From Aradus depressus (taxonomy: Eukaryota; Arthropoda; Insecta; Hemiptera; Aradidae), in the NCBI GenBank assembly GCA_963662175.1, contig OY759219.1, positions 44,198,675-44,262,674 on the forward strand: 64,000 nucleotides of DNA. Reading direction: 5' to 3'. A program made the translations under genes and the position numbers. Of the stretch, positions 28,684-44,800 are shown piece by piece. How positions within the stretch are numbered: the first letter of the stretch is position 1; the number at the start of each line of letters is the position of its first letter. The notes below the pieces were generated by a model that made no database searches, was not told the origin of the DNA, and saw only the letters and a list, made by a program, of their open reading frames with translations.

Positions 28684-31600
28684 TTTGAATCCATCCCTTC
28701 CACTTTCCTTTAGCTCATCTGGCTGAACATTTACAGGTGTCGTCCTTACGGCATTCTGGACACACTCATACAATTTTGAATCCATCCCTTCCTCTTTCCT
28801 TTAGCTCATCTGGCTGAACATTTACAGGTGTCGTCCTTACGGCATTCTGGATACACTCATACAGATTTGAATGCATCACTCCTCTTTCCAGTAGCTCATC
28901 TGGGTGAACATTTACAGGTGTCGTCCTTACGGCATTCTGCATACACTCATACAATTTTGAATGCAGCCGATACACTCATACAATTTTGAATCCAACCCCT
29001 CCTTTTTCGTGTAGCTCATCTGGCTGAACATTTACAGCTGTCGTCCTTACGGCATTCTGGATACACTCATACAATTTTGAATGCATCCCCTCCTCTTTCC
29101 TGTAGCTCATCTGGCTGAACATTTACAGGTGTCGTCCTTACGGCATTCTGGATACACTCATACAATTTTGAATGCATCCCCCCCTCTTTCCTGTAGCTCA
29201 TCTGGCTGAACATTTACAGGTGTCGTCCTTACGGCATTCTGGATACTCTCATACAATTTTGAATGCATCCCCTCCTCTTTCCTGTAGCTCACCTGGCTGA
29301 ACATTTACAGGTGTCGGCCTTACGGCATTCTGCATACACTCATACAATTTTGAATGCATTCCCTCCTCTTTCCTGTAGCTCATCCGGCTGAACATTTACA
29401 GGTGTCGTCCTAACGGCATTCTGGATACACTCATACAATTTTGAATGCAGCCGATACACTCATACAACTTTGAATGCATCCCCTCCTCTTTCCTGTAGCT
29501 CATCTGGCTGAACATTTACAGGTGTCGTCCTTACGGCATTCTGGATACACTCATACAATTTTGAATGCATCCCCTCCTCTTTCCAGTAGCTCATCTGGCT
29601 GAACATTTACAGGTGTCGTCCTTACGGCATTCTGGATGCACTCATACAATTTTGAATGCATCCCCTCCTCTTTCCTGTAGCTCATCTGGCTGAACATTTA
29701 CAGGTGTCGTCCTTACGGCATTCTTCATACACTCATACAATTTTGAATGCATCCCCCCCTCTTTCCTGTAGCTCATCTGGCTGAACATTTACAGGTGTCG
29801 TCCTTACGGCATTCTGGATACTCTCATACAATTTTGAATGCATCCCCTCCTCTTTCCTGTAGCTCACCTGGCTGAACATTTACAGGTGTCGTCCTTACGG
29901 CATTCTGCATACACTCATACAATTTTGAATGCATTCCCTCCTCTTTCCTGTAGCTCATCCTGCTGAACATTTACAGGTGTCGTCCCTACGGCATTCTGGA
30001 TACACTCATACAATTTTGAATGCATCCCCTCCTCTTTCCAGTAGCTCATCTGGCTGAACATTTACAGGTTTCGTCCTTACGGCATTCTGGATACACTCAT
30101 ACAATTTTGAATGCATCCCCTCCTCTTTCCAGTAGCTCATCTGGCTGAACATTTACAGGTGTCGTCCTTACGGCATTCTGGATACAGTCATACAATTTTG
30201 AATGCAGCCGATACATTCATACAACTTTGAATGCATCCCCTCCTCTTTCCTGTAGCTCATCTGGCTGAACATTTACAGGTGTCGTCCTTACGGCATTCTG
30301 GATACACTCATACCATTTTGAATGCATCCCCTCCTCATTCCAGTAGCTCATCTGGCTGAACATTTACAGGTGTCGTCCTTACGGCATTCTGGATACAGTC
30401 ATACAATTTTGAATGCAGCCGATACACTCATACAACTTTGAATGCATCCCCTCCTCTTTCCTGTAGCTCATCTGGCTGAGCATTTACAGGTGTCGTCCTT
30501 ACGGCATTCTGGATACACTCATACAATTTTGAATGCATCCCTTCCTCTTTCCAGTAGCTCATCTGGCTGAACATTTACAGGTGTCGTCCCTACGGCATTC
30601 TGGATACACTCATACAATTTTGAATGCAGCCGATACACTCATACAATTTTGAATCCAACCCCTCCTTTTTCCTGTAGCTCATCTGGCTGAACATTTACAG
30701 CTGTCGACCTTACGGCATTCTGGATACACTCATACAATTTTGAATCCATCCCTTTCTCTTTCCTTTAGCTCATCTAGCTGAACATTTACAGGTGTCGTCC
30801 TTACGGCATTCTGGATACACTCATACAATTTTGAATGCATCCCTTCCTCTTTCCAGTAGCTCATCTGGCTGAACATTTACAGGTGTCGTCCTTACGGCAT
30901 TCTGGATACACTCATACAATTTTGAATGCAGCCGATACACTCATACAACTTTGAATGCATCCCCTCCTCTTTCCTGTAGCTCATCTGGCTGAACATTTAC
31001 AGGTGTCGTCCTTACGGCATTCTGGATACACTCATACAATTTTGAATGCATCCCCTCCTCTTTCCAGTAGCTCATCTGGCTGAACATTTACAGGTGTCGT
31101 CCTTACGGCATTCTGGATGCACTCATACAATTTTGAATGCATCCCCTCCTCTTTCCTGTAGCTCATCTGGCTGAACATTTACAGGTGTCGTCCTTACGGC
31201 ATTCTTCATACACTCATACAATTTTGAATGCATCCCCCCCTCTTTCCTGTAGCTCATCTGGCTGAACATTTACAGGTGTCGTCCTTACGGCATTCTGGAT
31301 ACTCTCATACAATTTTGAATGCATCCCCTCCTCTTTCCTGTAGCTCACCTAGCTGAGCATTTACAGGTGTCGTCCTTACGGCATTCTGGATACACTCATA
31401 CAATTTTGAATGCATCCCTTCCTCTTTCCAGTAGCTCATCTGGCTGAACATTTACAGGTGTCGTCCCTACGGCATTCTGGATACACTCATACAATTTTGA
31501 ATGCAGCCGATACACTCATACAATTTTGAATCCAACCCCTCCTTTTTCCTGTAGCTCATCTGGCTGAACATTTACAGCTGTCGACCTTACGGCATTCTGG

Positions 31601-34600
31601 ATACACTCATACAATTTTGAATCCATCCCTTTCTCTTTCCTTTAGCTCATCTAGCTGAACATTTACAGGTGTCGTCCTTACGGCATTCTGGATACACTCA
31701 TACAATTTTGAATGCATCCCTTCCTCTTTCCAGTAGCTCATCTGGCTGAACATTTACAGGTGTCGTCCTTACGGCATTCTGGATACACTCATACAATTTT
31801 GAATGCAGCCGATACACTCATACAACTTTGAATGCATCCCCTCCTCTTTCCTGTAGCTCATCTGGCTGAACATTTACAGGTGTCGTCCTTACGGCATTCT
31901 GGATACACTCATACAATTTTGAATGCATCCCCTCCTCTTTCCAGTAGCTCATCTGGCTGAACATTTACAGGTGTCGTCCTTACGGCATTCTGGATGCACT
32001 CATACAATTTTGAATGCATCCCCTCCTCTTTCCTGTAGCTCATCTGGCTGAACATTTACAGGTGTCGTCCTTACGGCATTCTTCATACACTCATACAATT
32101 TTGAATGCATCCCCCCCTCTTTCCTGTAGCTCATCTGGCTGAACATTTACAGGTGTCGTCCTTACGGCATTCTGGATACTCTCATACAATTTTGAATGCA
32201 TCCCCTCCTCTTTCCTGTAGCTCACCTGGCTGAACATTTACAGGTGTCGTCCTTACGGCATTCTGCATACACTCATACAATTTTGAATGCATTCCCTCCT
32301 CTTTCCTGTAGCTCATCCTGCTGAACATTTACAGGTGTCGTCCCTACGGCATTCTGGATACACTCATACAATTTTGAATGCATCCCCTCCTCTTTCCAGT
32401 AGCTCATCTGGCTGAACATTTACAGGTGTCGTCCTTACGGCATTCTGGATACACTCATACAATTTTGAATGCATCCCCTCCTCTTTCCAGTAGCTCATCT
32501 GGCTGAACATTTACAGGTGTCGTCCTTACGGCATTCTGGATACAGTCATACAATTTTGAATGCAGCCGATACATTCATACAACTTTGAATGCATCCCCTC
32601 CTCTTTCCTGTAGCTCATCTGGCTGAACATTTACAGGTGTCGTCCTTACGGCATTCTGGATACACTCATACAATTTTGAATGCATCCCCTCCTCTTTCCA
32701 GTAGCTCATCTGGCTGAACATTTACAGGTGTCGTCCTTACGGCATTCTGGATACAGTCATACAATTTTGAATGCAGCCGATACACTCATACAACTTTGAA
32801 TGCATCCCCTCCTCTTTCCTGTAGCTCATCTGGCTGAACATTTACAGGTGTCGTCCTTACGGCATTCTGGATACACTCATACAATTTTGAATGCATCCCT
32901 TCCTCTTTCCAGTAGCTCATCTGGCTGAACATTTACAGGTGTCGTCCCTACGGCATTCTGGATACACTCATACAATTTTGAATGCAGCCGATACACTCAT
33001 ACAATTTTGAATCCAACCCCTCCTTTTTCCTGTAGCTCATCTGGCTGAACATTTACAGCTGTCGTCCTTACGGCATTCTGGATACACTCATACAATTTTG
33101 AATCCATCCCTTTCTCTTTCCTTTAGCTCATCTAGCTGAACATTTACAGGTGTCGTCCTTACGGCATTCTGGATACACTCATACAATTTTGAATGCATCC
33201 CCTCCTCTTTCCAGTAGCTCATCTGGCTGAACATTTACAGGTGTCGTCCTTACGGCATTCTGGATACAGTCATACAATTTTGAATGCAGCCGATACACTC
33301 ATACAACTTTGAATGCATCCCCTCCTCTTTCCAGTAGCTCATCTGGCTGAACATTTACAGGTGTCGTCCTTACGGCATTCTGGATACAGTCATACAATTT
33401 TGAATGCAGCCGATACATTCATACAACTTTGAATGCATCCCCTCCTCTTTCCTGTAGCTCATCTGGCTGAACATTTACAGGTGTCGTCCTTACGGCATTC
33501 TGGATACACTCATACAATTTTGAATGCATCCCCTCCTCTTTCCAGTAGCTCATCTGGCTGAACATTTACAGGTGTCGTCCTTACGGCATTCTGGATACAG
33601 TCATACAATTTTGAATGCAGCCGATACACTCATACAACTTTGAATGCATCCCCTCCTCTTTCCAGTAGCTCATCTGGCTGAACATTTACAGGTGTCGTCC
33701 TTACGGCATTCTGGATACACTCATACAATTTTGAATGCATCCCCTCCTCTTTCCAGTAGCTCATCTGGCTGAACATTTACAGGTGTCGTCCTTACGGCAT
33801 TCTGGATACAGTCATACAATTTTGAATGCAGCCGATACATTCATACAACTTTGAATGCATCCCCTCCTCTTTCCTGTAGCTCATCTGGCTGAACATTTAC
33901 AGGTGTCGTCCTTACGGCATTCTGGATACACTCATACAATTTTGAATGCATCCCCTCCTCTTTCCAGTAGCTCATCTGGCTGAACATTTACAGGTGTCGT
34001 CCTTACGGCATTCTGGATACAGTCATACAATTTTGAATGCAGCCGATACACTCATACAACTTTGAATGCATCCCCTCCTCTTTCCTGTAGCTCATCTGGC
34101 TGAACATTTACAGGTGTCGTCCTTACGGCATTCTGGATACACTCATACAATTTTGAATGCATCCCTTCCTCTTTCCAGTAGCTCATCTGGCTGAACATTT
34201 ACAGGTGTCGTCCCTACGGCATTCTGGATACACTCATACAATTTTGAATGCAGCCGATACACTCATACAATTTTGAATCCAACCCCTCCTTTTTCCTGTA
34301 GCTCATCTGGCTGAACATTTACAGCTGTCGTCCTTACGGCATTCTGGATACACTCATACAATTTTGAATCCATCCCTTTCTCTTTCCTTTAGCTCATCTA
34401 GCTGAACATTTACAGGTGTCGTCCTTACGGCATTCTGGATACACTCATACAATTTTGAATGCATCCCCTCCTCTTTCCAGTAGCTCATCTGGCTGAACAT
34501 TTACAGGTGTCGTCCTTACGGCATTCTGGATACACTCATACAATTTTGAATGCAGCCGATACACTCATACAACTTTGAATGCATCCCCTCCTCTTTCCTG

Positions 34601-37600
34601 TAGCTCATCTGGCTGAACATTTACAGGTGTCGTCCTTACGGCATTCTGGATACACTCATACAATTTTGAATGCATCCCCTCCTCTTTCCAGTAGCACATC
34701 TGGCTGAACATTTACAGGTGTCGTCCTTACGGCATTCTGGATGCACTCATACAATTTTGAATGCATCCCCTCCTCTTTCCTGTAGCTCATCTGGCTGAAC
34801 ATTTACAGGTGTCGTCCTTACGGCATTCTGGATACACTCATACAATTTTGAATGCATCCCTTCCTCTTTCCAGTAGCTCATCTGGCTGAACATTTACAGG
34901 TGTCGTCCTTACGGCATTCTGGATACACTCATACAATTTTGAATGCAGCCGATACACTCATACAACTTTGAATGCATCCCCTCCTCTTTCCTGTAGCTCA
35001 TCTGGCTGAACATTTACAGGTGTCGTCCTTACGGCATTCTGGATACACTCATACAATTTTGAATGCATCCCCTCCTCTTTCCAGTAGCTCATCTGGCTGA
35101 ACATTTACAGGTGTCGTCCTTACGGCATTCTGGATGCACTCATACAATTTTGAATGCATCCCCTCCTCTTTCCTGTAGCTCATCTGGCTGAACATTTACA
35201 GGTGTCGTCCTTACGGCATTCTTCATACACTCATACAATTTTGAATGCATCCCCCCCTCTTTCCTGTAGCTCATCTGGCTGAACATTTACAGGTGTCGTC
35301 CTTACGGCATTCTGGATACTCTCATACAATTTTGAATGCATCCCCTCCTCTTTCCTGTAGCTCACCTAGCTGAGCATTTACAGGTGTCGTCCTTACGGCA
35401 TTCTGGATACACTCATACAATTTTGAATGCATCCCTTCCTCTTTCCAGTAGCTCATCTGGCTGAACATTTACAGGTGTCGTCCCTACGGCATTCTGGATA
35501 CACTCATACAATTTTGAATGCAGCCGATACACTCATACAATTTTGAATCCAACCCCTCCTTTTTCCTGTAGCTCATCTGGCTGAACATTTACAGCTGTCG
35601 ACCTTACGGCATTCTGGATACACTCATACAATTTTGAATCCATCCCTTTCTCTTTCCTTTAGCTCATCTAGCTGAACATTTACAGGTGTCGTCCTTACGG
35701 CATTCTGGATACACTCATACAATTTTGAATGCATCCCTTCCTCTTTCCAGTAGCTCATCTGGCTGAACATTTACAGGTGTCGTCCTTACGGCATTCTGGA
35801 TACACTCATACAATTTTGAATGCAGCCGATACACTCATACAACTTTGAATGCATCCCCTCCTCTTTCCTGTAGCTCATCTGGCTGAACATTTACAGGTGT
35901 CGTCCTTACGGCATTCTGGATACACTCATACAATTTTGAATGCATCCCCTCCTCTTTCCAGTAGCTCATCTGGCTGAACATTTACAGGTGTCGTCCTTAC
36001 GGCATTCTGGATGCACTCATACAATTTTGAATGCATCCCCTCCTCTTTCCTGTAGCTCATCTGGCTGAACATTTACAGGTGTCGTCCTTACGGCATTCTG
36101 GATACTCTCATACAATTTTGAATGCATCCCCTCCTCTTTCCTGTAGCTCACCTGGCTGAACATTTACAGGTGTCGTCCTTACGGCATTCTGCATACACTC
36201 ATACAATTTTGAATGCATTCCCTCCTCTTTCCTGTAGCTCATCCTGCTGAACATTTACAGGTGTCGTCCCTACGGCATTCTGGATACACTCATACAATTT
36301 TGAATGCATCCCCTCCTCTTTCCAGTAGCTCATCTGGCTGAACATTTACAGGTGTCGTCCTTACGGCATTCTGGATACACTCATACAATTTTGAATGCAT
36401 CCCCTCCTCTTTCCAGTAGCTCATCTGGCTGAACATTTACAGGTGTCGTCCTTACGGCATTCTGGATACAGTCATACAATTTTGAATGCAGCCGATACAT
36501 TCATACAACTTTGAATGCATCCCCTCCTCTTTCCTGTAGCTCATCTGGCTGAACATTTACAGGTGTCGTCCTTACGGCATTCTGGATACACTCATACAAT
36601 TTTGAATGCATCCCCTCCTCTTTCCAGTAGCTCATCTGGCTGAACATTTACAGGTGTCGTCCTTACGGCATTCTGGATACAGTCATACAATTTTGAATGC
36701 AGCCGATACACTCATACAACTTTGAATGCATCCCCTCCTCTTTCCTGTAGCTCATCTGGCTGAACATTTACAGGTGTCGTCCTTACGGCATTCTGGATAC
36801 ACTCATACAATTTTGAATGCATCCCTTCCTCTTTCCAGTAGCTCATCTGGCTGAACATTTACAGGTGTCGTCCCTACGGCATTCTGGATACACTCATACA
36901 ATTTTGAATGCAGCCGATACACTCATACAATTTTGAATCCAACCCCTCCTTTTTCCTGTAGCTCATCTGGCTGAACATTTACAGCTGTCGTCCTTACGGC
37001 ATTCTGGATACACTCATACAATTTTGAATCCATCCCTTTCTCTTTCCTTTAGCTCATCTAGCTGAACATTTACAGGTGTCGTCCTTACGGCATTCTGGAT
37101 ACACTCATACAATTTTGAATGCATCCCCTCCTCTTTCCAGTAGCTCATCTGGCTGAACATTTACAGGTGTCGTCCTTACGGCATTCTGGATACACTCATA
37201 CAATTTTGAATGCAGCCGATACACTCATACAACTTTGAATGCATCCCCTCCTCTTTCCTGTAGCTCATCTGGCTGAACATTTACAGGTGTCGTCCTTACG
37301 GCATTCTGGATACACTCATACAATTTTGAATGCATCCCCTCCTCTTTCCAGTAGCACATCTGGCTGAACATTTACAGGTGTCGTCCTTACGGCATTCTGG
37401 ATGCACTCATACAATTTTGAATGCATCCCCTCCTCTTTCCTGTAGCTCATCTGGCTGAACATTTACAGGTGTCGTCCTTACGGCATTCTGCATACACTCA
37501 TACAATTTTGAAAGCATCCCCTCCTCTTTCCAGTAGCTCATCTGCCTGAACATTTACAGGTGTCGTCCTTACGGCGTTCTGCATACACTCATACAATTTT

Positions 37601-40600
37601 GAATGCATTCCCTCCTCTTTCCAGTAGCTCATCTGGCTGAACATTTACAGCTGTCGTCCTTACGGCATTCTGGATACACTCATACAATTTTGAATGCAGC
37701 CGATACACTCATACAACTTTGAATGCATCCCCTCCTCTTTCCTGTAGCTCATCTGGCTGAGCATTTACAGGTGTCGTCCTTACGGCATTCTGGATACACT
37801 CATACAATTTTGAATGCATCCCTTCCTCTTTCCAGTAGCTCATCTGGCTGAACATTTACAGGTGTCGTCCCTACGGCATTCTGGATACACTCATACAATT
37901 TTGAATGCAGCCGATACACTAATACAATTTTGAATCCAACCCCTCCTTTTTCCTGTAGCTCATCTGGCTGAACATTTACAGGTGTCGTCCTTACGGCATT
38001 CTGGATACACTCATACAATTTTGAATGCATCCCCTCCTCTTTCCAGTAGCTCATCTGGCTGAACATTTACAGGTGTCGTCCTTACGGCATTCTGGATACA
38101 CTCATACAATTTTGAATGCAGCCGATACACTCATACAACTTTGAATGCATCCCCTCCTCTTTCCTGTAGCTCATCTGGCTGAACATTTACAGGTGTCGTC
38201 CTTACGGCATTCTGGATACACTCATACAATTTTGAATGCATCCCCTCCTCTTTCCAGTAGCTCATCTGGCTGAACATTTACAGGTGTCGTCCTTACGGCA
38301 TTCTGGATGCACTCATACAATTTTGAATGCATCCGCTCCTCTTTCCTGTAGCTCATCTGGCTGAACATTTACAGGTGTCGTCCTTACGGCATTCTTCATA
38401 CACTCATACAATTTTGAATGCATCCCCCCCTCTTTCCTGTAGCTCATCTGGCTGAACATTTACAGGTGTCGTCCTTACGGCATTCTGGATACTCTCATAC
38501 AATTTTGAATGCATCCCCTCCTCTTTCCTGTAGCTCACCTGGCTGAACATTTACAGGTGTCGTCCTTACGGCATTCTGCATACACTCATACAATTTTGAA
38601 TGCATTCCCTCCTCTTTCCTGTACCTCATCCTGCTGAACATTTACAGGTGTCGTCCCTACGGCATTCTGGATACACTCATACAATTTTGAATGCATCCCC
38701 TCCTCTTTCCAGTAGCTCATCTGGCTGAACATTTACAGGTGTCGTCCTTACGGCATTCTGGATACACTCATACAATTTTGAATGCATCCCCTCCTCTTTC
38801 CAGTAGCTCATCTGGCTGAACATTTACAGGTGTCGTCCTTACGGCATTCGGGATACAGTCATACAATTTTGAATGCAGCCGATACATTCATACAACTTTG
38901 AATGCATCCCCTCCTCTTTCCTGTAGCTCATCTGGCTGAACATTTACAGGTGTCGTCCTTACGGCATTCTGGATACACTCATACAATTTTGAATGCATCC
39001 CCTCCTCTTTCCAGTAGCTCATCTGGCTGAACATTTACAGGTGTCGTCCTTACGGCATTCTGGATACAGTCATACAATTTTGAATGCAGCCGATACACTC
39101 ATACAACTTTGAATGCCACCCCTCCTCTTTCCTGTAGCTCATCTGGCTGAACATTTACAGGTGTCGTCCTTACGGCATTCTGGATACACTCATACAATTT
39201 TGAATGCATCCCTTCCTCTTTCCAGTAGCTCATCTGGCTGAACATTTACAGGTGTCGTCCCTACGGCATTCTGGATACACTCATACAATTTTGAATGCAG
39301 CCGATACACTCATACAATTTTGAATCCAACCCCTCCTTTTTCCTGTAGCTCATCTGGCTGAACATTTACAGCTGTCGTCCTTACGGCATTCTGGATACAC
39401 TCATACAATTTTGAATCCATCCCTTTCTCTTTCCTTTAGCTCATCTAGCTGAACATTTACAGGTGTCGTCCTTACGGCATTCTGGATACACTCATACAAT
39501 TTTGAATGCATCCCCTCCTCTTTCCAGTAGCTCATCTGGCTGAACATTTACAGGTGTCGTCCTTACGGCATTCTGGATACACTCATACAATTTTGAATGC
39601 AGCCGATACACTCATACAACTTTGAATGCATCCCCTCCTCTTTCCTGTAGCTCATCTGGCTGAACATTTACAGGTGTCGTCCTTACGGCATTCTGGATAC
39701 ACTCATACAATTTTGAAAGCATCCCCTCCTCTTTCCAGTAGCACATCTGGCTGAACATTTACAGGTGTCGTCCTTACGGCATTCTGGATGCACTCATACA
39801 ATTTTGAATGCATCCCCTCCTCTTTCCTGTAGCTCATCTGGCTGAACATTTACAGGTGTCGTCCTTACGGCATTCTGGATACTCTCATACAATTTTGAAT
39901 GCATCCCCTCCTCTTTCCTGTAGCTCACCTGGCTGAACATTTACAGGTGTCGTCCTTACGGCATTCTGCATACACTCATACAATTTTGAATGCATTCCCT
40001 CCTCTTTCCTGTAGCTCATCCTGCTGAACATTTACAGGTGTCGTCCCTACGGCATTCTGGATACACTCATACAATTTTGAATGCATCCCCTCCTCTTTCC
40101 AGTAGCTCATCTGGCTGAACATTTACAGGTGTCGTCCTTACGGCATTCTGGATACACTCATACAATTTTGAATGCATCCCCTCCTCTTTCCAGTAGCTCA
40201 TCTGGCTGAACATTTACAGGTGTCGTCCTTACGGCATTCTGGATACAGTCATACAATTTTGAATGCAGCCGATACATTCATACAACTTTGAATGCATCCC
40301 CTCCTCTTTCCTGTAGCTCATCTGGCTGAACATTTACAGGTGTCGTCCTTACGGCATTCTGGATACACTCATACAATTTTGAATCCATCCCTTTCTCTTT
40401 CCTTTAGCTCATCTAGCTGAACATTTACAGGTGTCGTCCCTACGGCATTCTGGATACACTCATACAATTTTGAATGCATCCCCTCCTCTTTCCAGTAGCT
40501 CATCTGGCTGAACATTTACAGGTGTCGTCCTTACGGCATTCTGGATACACTCATACAATTTTGAATGCATCCCCTCCTCTTTCCAGTAGCTCATCTGGCT

Positions 40601-41800
40601 GAACATTTACAGGTGTCGTCCTTACGGCATTCTGGATACAGTCATACAATTTTGAATGCAGCCGATACATTCATACAACTTTGAATCCAACCCCTCCTTT
40701 TTCCTGTAGCTCATCTGGCTGAACATTTACAGCTGTCGTCCTTACGGCATTCTGGATACACTCATACAATTTTGAATCCATCCCTTTCTCTTTCCTTTAG
40801 CTCATCTAGCTGAACATTTACAGGTGTCGTCCTTACGGCATTCTGGATACACTCATACAATTTTGAATGCATCCCCTCCTCTTTCCAGTAGCTCATCTGG
40901 CTGAACATTTACAGGTGTCGTCCTTACGGCATTCTGGATACACTCATACAATTTTGAATGCAGCCGATACACTCATACAACTTTGAATGCATCCCCTCCT
41001 CTTTCCTGTAGCTCATCTGGCTGAACATTTACAGGTGTCGTCCTTACGGCATTCTGGATACACTCATACAATTTTGAATGCATCCCCTCCTCTTTCCAGT
41101 AGCACATCTGGCTGAACATTTACAGGTGTCGTCCTTACGGCATTCTGGATGCACTCATACAATTTTGAATGCATCCCCTCCTCTTTCCTGTAGCTCATCT
41201 GGCTGAACATTTACAGGTGTCGTCCTTACGGCATTCTGCATACACTCATACAATTTTGAAAGCATCCCCTCCTCTTTCCAGTAGCTCATCTGCCTGAACA
41301 TTTACACGTGTCGTCCTTACGGCGTTCTGCATACACTCATACAATTTTGAATGCATTCCCTACTCTTTCCAGTAGCTCATCTGGCTGAACATTTACAGCT
41401 GTCGTCCTTACGGCATTCTGGATACACTCATACAATTTTGAATGCATCCCCTCCTCTTTCCTGTAGCTCATCTGGCTGAACATTTACAGGTGTCGTCCTT
41501 ACGGCATTCTGGATACACTCATACAATTTTGAATGCATCCCCCCCTCTTTCCTGTAGCTCACCTGGCTGAACATTTACAGGTGTCGTCCTTACGGCATTC
41601 TGCATACACTCATACAATTTTGAATGCATTCCCTCCTCTTTCCTGTAGCTCATCCTGCTGAACATTTACAGGTGTCGTCCCTACGGCATTCTGGATACAC
41701 TCATACAATTTTGAATGCATCCTCTCCTCTTTCCAGTAGCTCATCTGGCTGAACATTTACAGGTGTCGTCCTTACGGCATTCTGGATACACTCATACAAT
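28684..41800. repeat. Satellite domain rich in 29-bp deleted units
   Basis: Full monomers alternate with the 29-bp form more often than elsewhere, commonly in the order CAG-type monomer, GGATACAGTCATAC monomer, deleted unit. Large direct matches include 30,776-32,081 with 34,793-36,098 (offset 4,017; private markers TAGCTGAGCATTTAC at 31,351/35,368 and CTGTCGACC at 31,578/35,595), and about 32,090-33,267 with 36,017-37,194 (offset 3,927). An 877-bp offset links 30,703 and 31,578. The rare TAGCACATC variant marks further copies at 34,691, 37,351, 39,738 and 41,098. Confidence 0.82.
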
Positions 41801-41859
41801 TTTGAATGCATCCCCTCCTCTTTCCAGTAGCTCATCTGGCTGAACATTTATAGGTGTCG

Positions 41860-44800
41860 TCCTTACGGCATTCTGGATACACTCATACAATTTTGAATCC
41901 ATCCCTTCCACTTTCCTTTAGCTCATCTGGCTGAACATTTACAGGTGTCGTCCTTACGGCATTCTGGACACACTCATACAATTTTGTATCCATCCCTTCC
42001 TCTTTCCTTTAGCTCATCTGGCTGAACATTTACAGGTGTCGTCCTTACGGCATTCTGGATACACTCTTACAATTTAGAATGCATCCCCTCCTCTTTCCAG
42101 TAGCTCATCTGGCTGAACATTTACAGGTGTCGTCCTTACGGCATTCCGGATACACTCATACAATTTTGAATGCATCCTCTCCTCTTTCCAGTAGCTCATC
42201 TGGCTGAACATTTACAGGTGTCGTCCTTCCGGCATTCTGGATACACTCATACAATTTTGAATCCATCCCTTTCTCTTTCCTTTAGCTCATCTGGCTGAAC
42301 ATTTACAGGTGTCGTCCTTACGGCATTCTGGATACACTCATACAATTTTGAATGCATCCCCTCCTCTTTCCAGTAGCTCATCTGGTTGAACATTTACAGG
42401 TGTCGTCCTTACGGCATTCTGGATACACTCATACAATTTTGAATGCAGCCGATACACTCATACAATTTTGAATCCAACCCCTCCTTTTTCCTGTAGCTCA
42501 TCTGGCTGAACATTTACAGCTGTCGTCCTTACGGCATTCTGGATACACTCATACAATTTTGAATGCATCCCCTCCTCTTTCCTGTAGCTCATCTGGCTGA
42601 ACATTTACAGCTGTCGTCCTTACGGCATTCTGGATACACTCATACAATTTTGAATGCATCCCCTCCTCTTTCCTGTAGCTCACCTGGCTGAACATTTACA
42701 GGTGTCGTCCTTACGGCATTCTGCATACACTCATACAATTTTGAATGCATTCCCTCCTCTTTCCAGTAGCTCATCTGGCTGAACATTTACAGGTGTCGTC
42801 CTTACGGCATTCTGGATACACTCATACAATTTTGAATGCATCCCCTCCTCTTTCCAGTAGCTCATCTGGCTGAACATTTACAGGTGTCGTCCTTACGGCA
42901 TTCTGGATACACTCTTACAATTTAGAATGCATCCCCTCCTCTTTCCAGTAGCTCATCTGGCTGAACATTTACAGGTGTCGTCCTTACGGCATTCTGGACA
43001 CACTCATACAATTTTGTATCCATCCCTTCCTCTTTCCTTTAGCTCATCTGGCTGAACATTTACAGGTGTCGTCCTTCCGGCATTCTGGATACACTCATAC
43101 AATTTTGAATCCATCCCTTTCTCTTTCCTTTAGCTCATCTGGCTGAACATTTACAGGTGTCGTCCTTACGGCATTCTGGATACACTCATACAATTTTGAA
43201 TGCATCCCCTCCTCTTTCCAGTAGCTCATCTGGTTGAACATTTACAGGTGTCGTCCTTACGGCATTCTGGATACACTCATACAATTTTGAATGCAGCCGA
43301 TACACTCATACAATTTTGAATCCAACCCCTCCTTTTTCCTGTAGCTCATCTGGCTGAACATTTACAGCTGTCGTCCTTACGGCATTCTGGATACACTCAT
43401 ACAATTTTGAATCCATCCCTTTCTCTTTCCTTTAGCTCATCTAGCTGAACATTTACAGGTGTCGTCCTTACGGCATTCTGGATACACTCATACAATTTTG
43501 AATGCATCCCCTCCTCTTTCCTGTAGCTCACCTGGCTGAACATTTACAGGTGTCGTCCTTACGGCATTCTGCATACACTCATACAATTTTGAATGCATTC
43601 CCTCCTCTTTCCAGTAGCTCATCTGGCTGAACATTTACAGGTGTCGTCCTTACGGCATTCTGGATACACTCATACAATTTTGAATGCATCCCCTCCTCTT
43701 TCCAGTAGCTCATCTGGCTGAACATTTATAGGTGTCGTCCTTACGGCATTCTGGATACACTCATACAATTTTGAATCCATCCCTTCCACTTTCCTTTAGC
43801 TCATCTGCATGAACATTTACAGGTGTCGTCCTTACGGCATTCTGGACACACTCATACAATTTTGTATCCATCCCTTCCTCTTTCCTTTAGCTCATCTGGC
43901 TGAACATTTACAGGTGTCGTCCTTACGGCATTCTGGATACACTCTTACAATTTAGAATGCATCCCCTCCTCTTTCCAGTAGCTCATCTGGCTGAACATTT
44001 ACAGGTGTCGTCCTTACGGCATTCCGGATACACTCATACAATTTTGAATGCATCCTCTCCTCTTTCCAGTAGCTCATCTGGCTGAACATTTACAGGTGTC
44101 GTCCTTCCGGCATTCTGGATACACTCATACAATTTTGAATCCATCCCTTTCTCTTTCCTTTAGCTCATCTGGCTGAACATTTACAGGTGTCGTCCTTACG
44201 GCATTCTGGATACACTCATACAATTTTGAATGCATCCCCTCCTCTTTCCAGTAGCTCATCTGGTTGAACATTTACAGGTGTCGTCCTTACGGCATTCTGG
44301 ATACACTCATACAATTTTGAATGCAGCCGATACACTCATACAATTTTGAATCCAACCCCTCCTTTTTCCTGTAGCTCATCTGGCTGAACATTTACAGCTG
44401 TCGTCCTTACGGCATTCTGGATACACTCATACAATTTTGAATCCATCCCTTTCTCTTTCCTTTAGCTCATCTAGCTGAACATTTACAGGTGTCGTCCTTA
44501 CGGCATTCTGGATACACTCATACAATTTTGAATGCATCCCCTCCTCTTTCCAGTAGCTCATCTGGCTGAACATTTACAGGTGTCGTCCTTACGGCATTCT
44601 GGATACACTCATACAATTTTGAATGCAGCCGATACACTCATACAACTTTGAATGCATCCCCTCCTCTTTCCTGTAGCTCATCTGGCTGAACATTTACAGG
44701 TGTCGTCCTTACGGCATTCTGGATACACTCATACAATTTTGAATGCATCCCCTCCTCTTTCCACTAGCACATCTGGCTGAACATTTACAGGTGTCGTCCT

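Noticed and set aside
778..28975. Many repeated short minus-strand frames of 60-88 codons with MHSKLYECIQNAV-like peptides
   Set aside because: They are translations of the 91-bp satellite. A 91-bp period shifts frame each unit, so every frame meets the same stop within about three monomers. Length and sequence follow from the repeat; there is no promoter, splice or codon signal.
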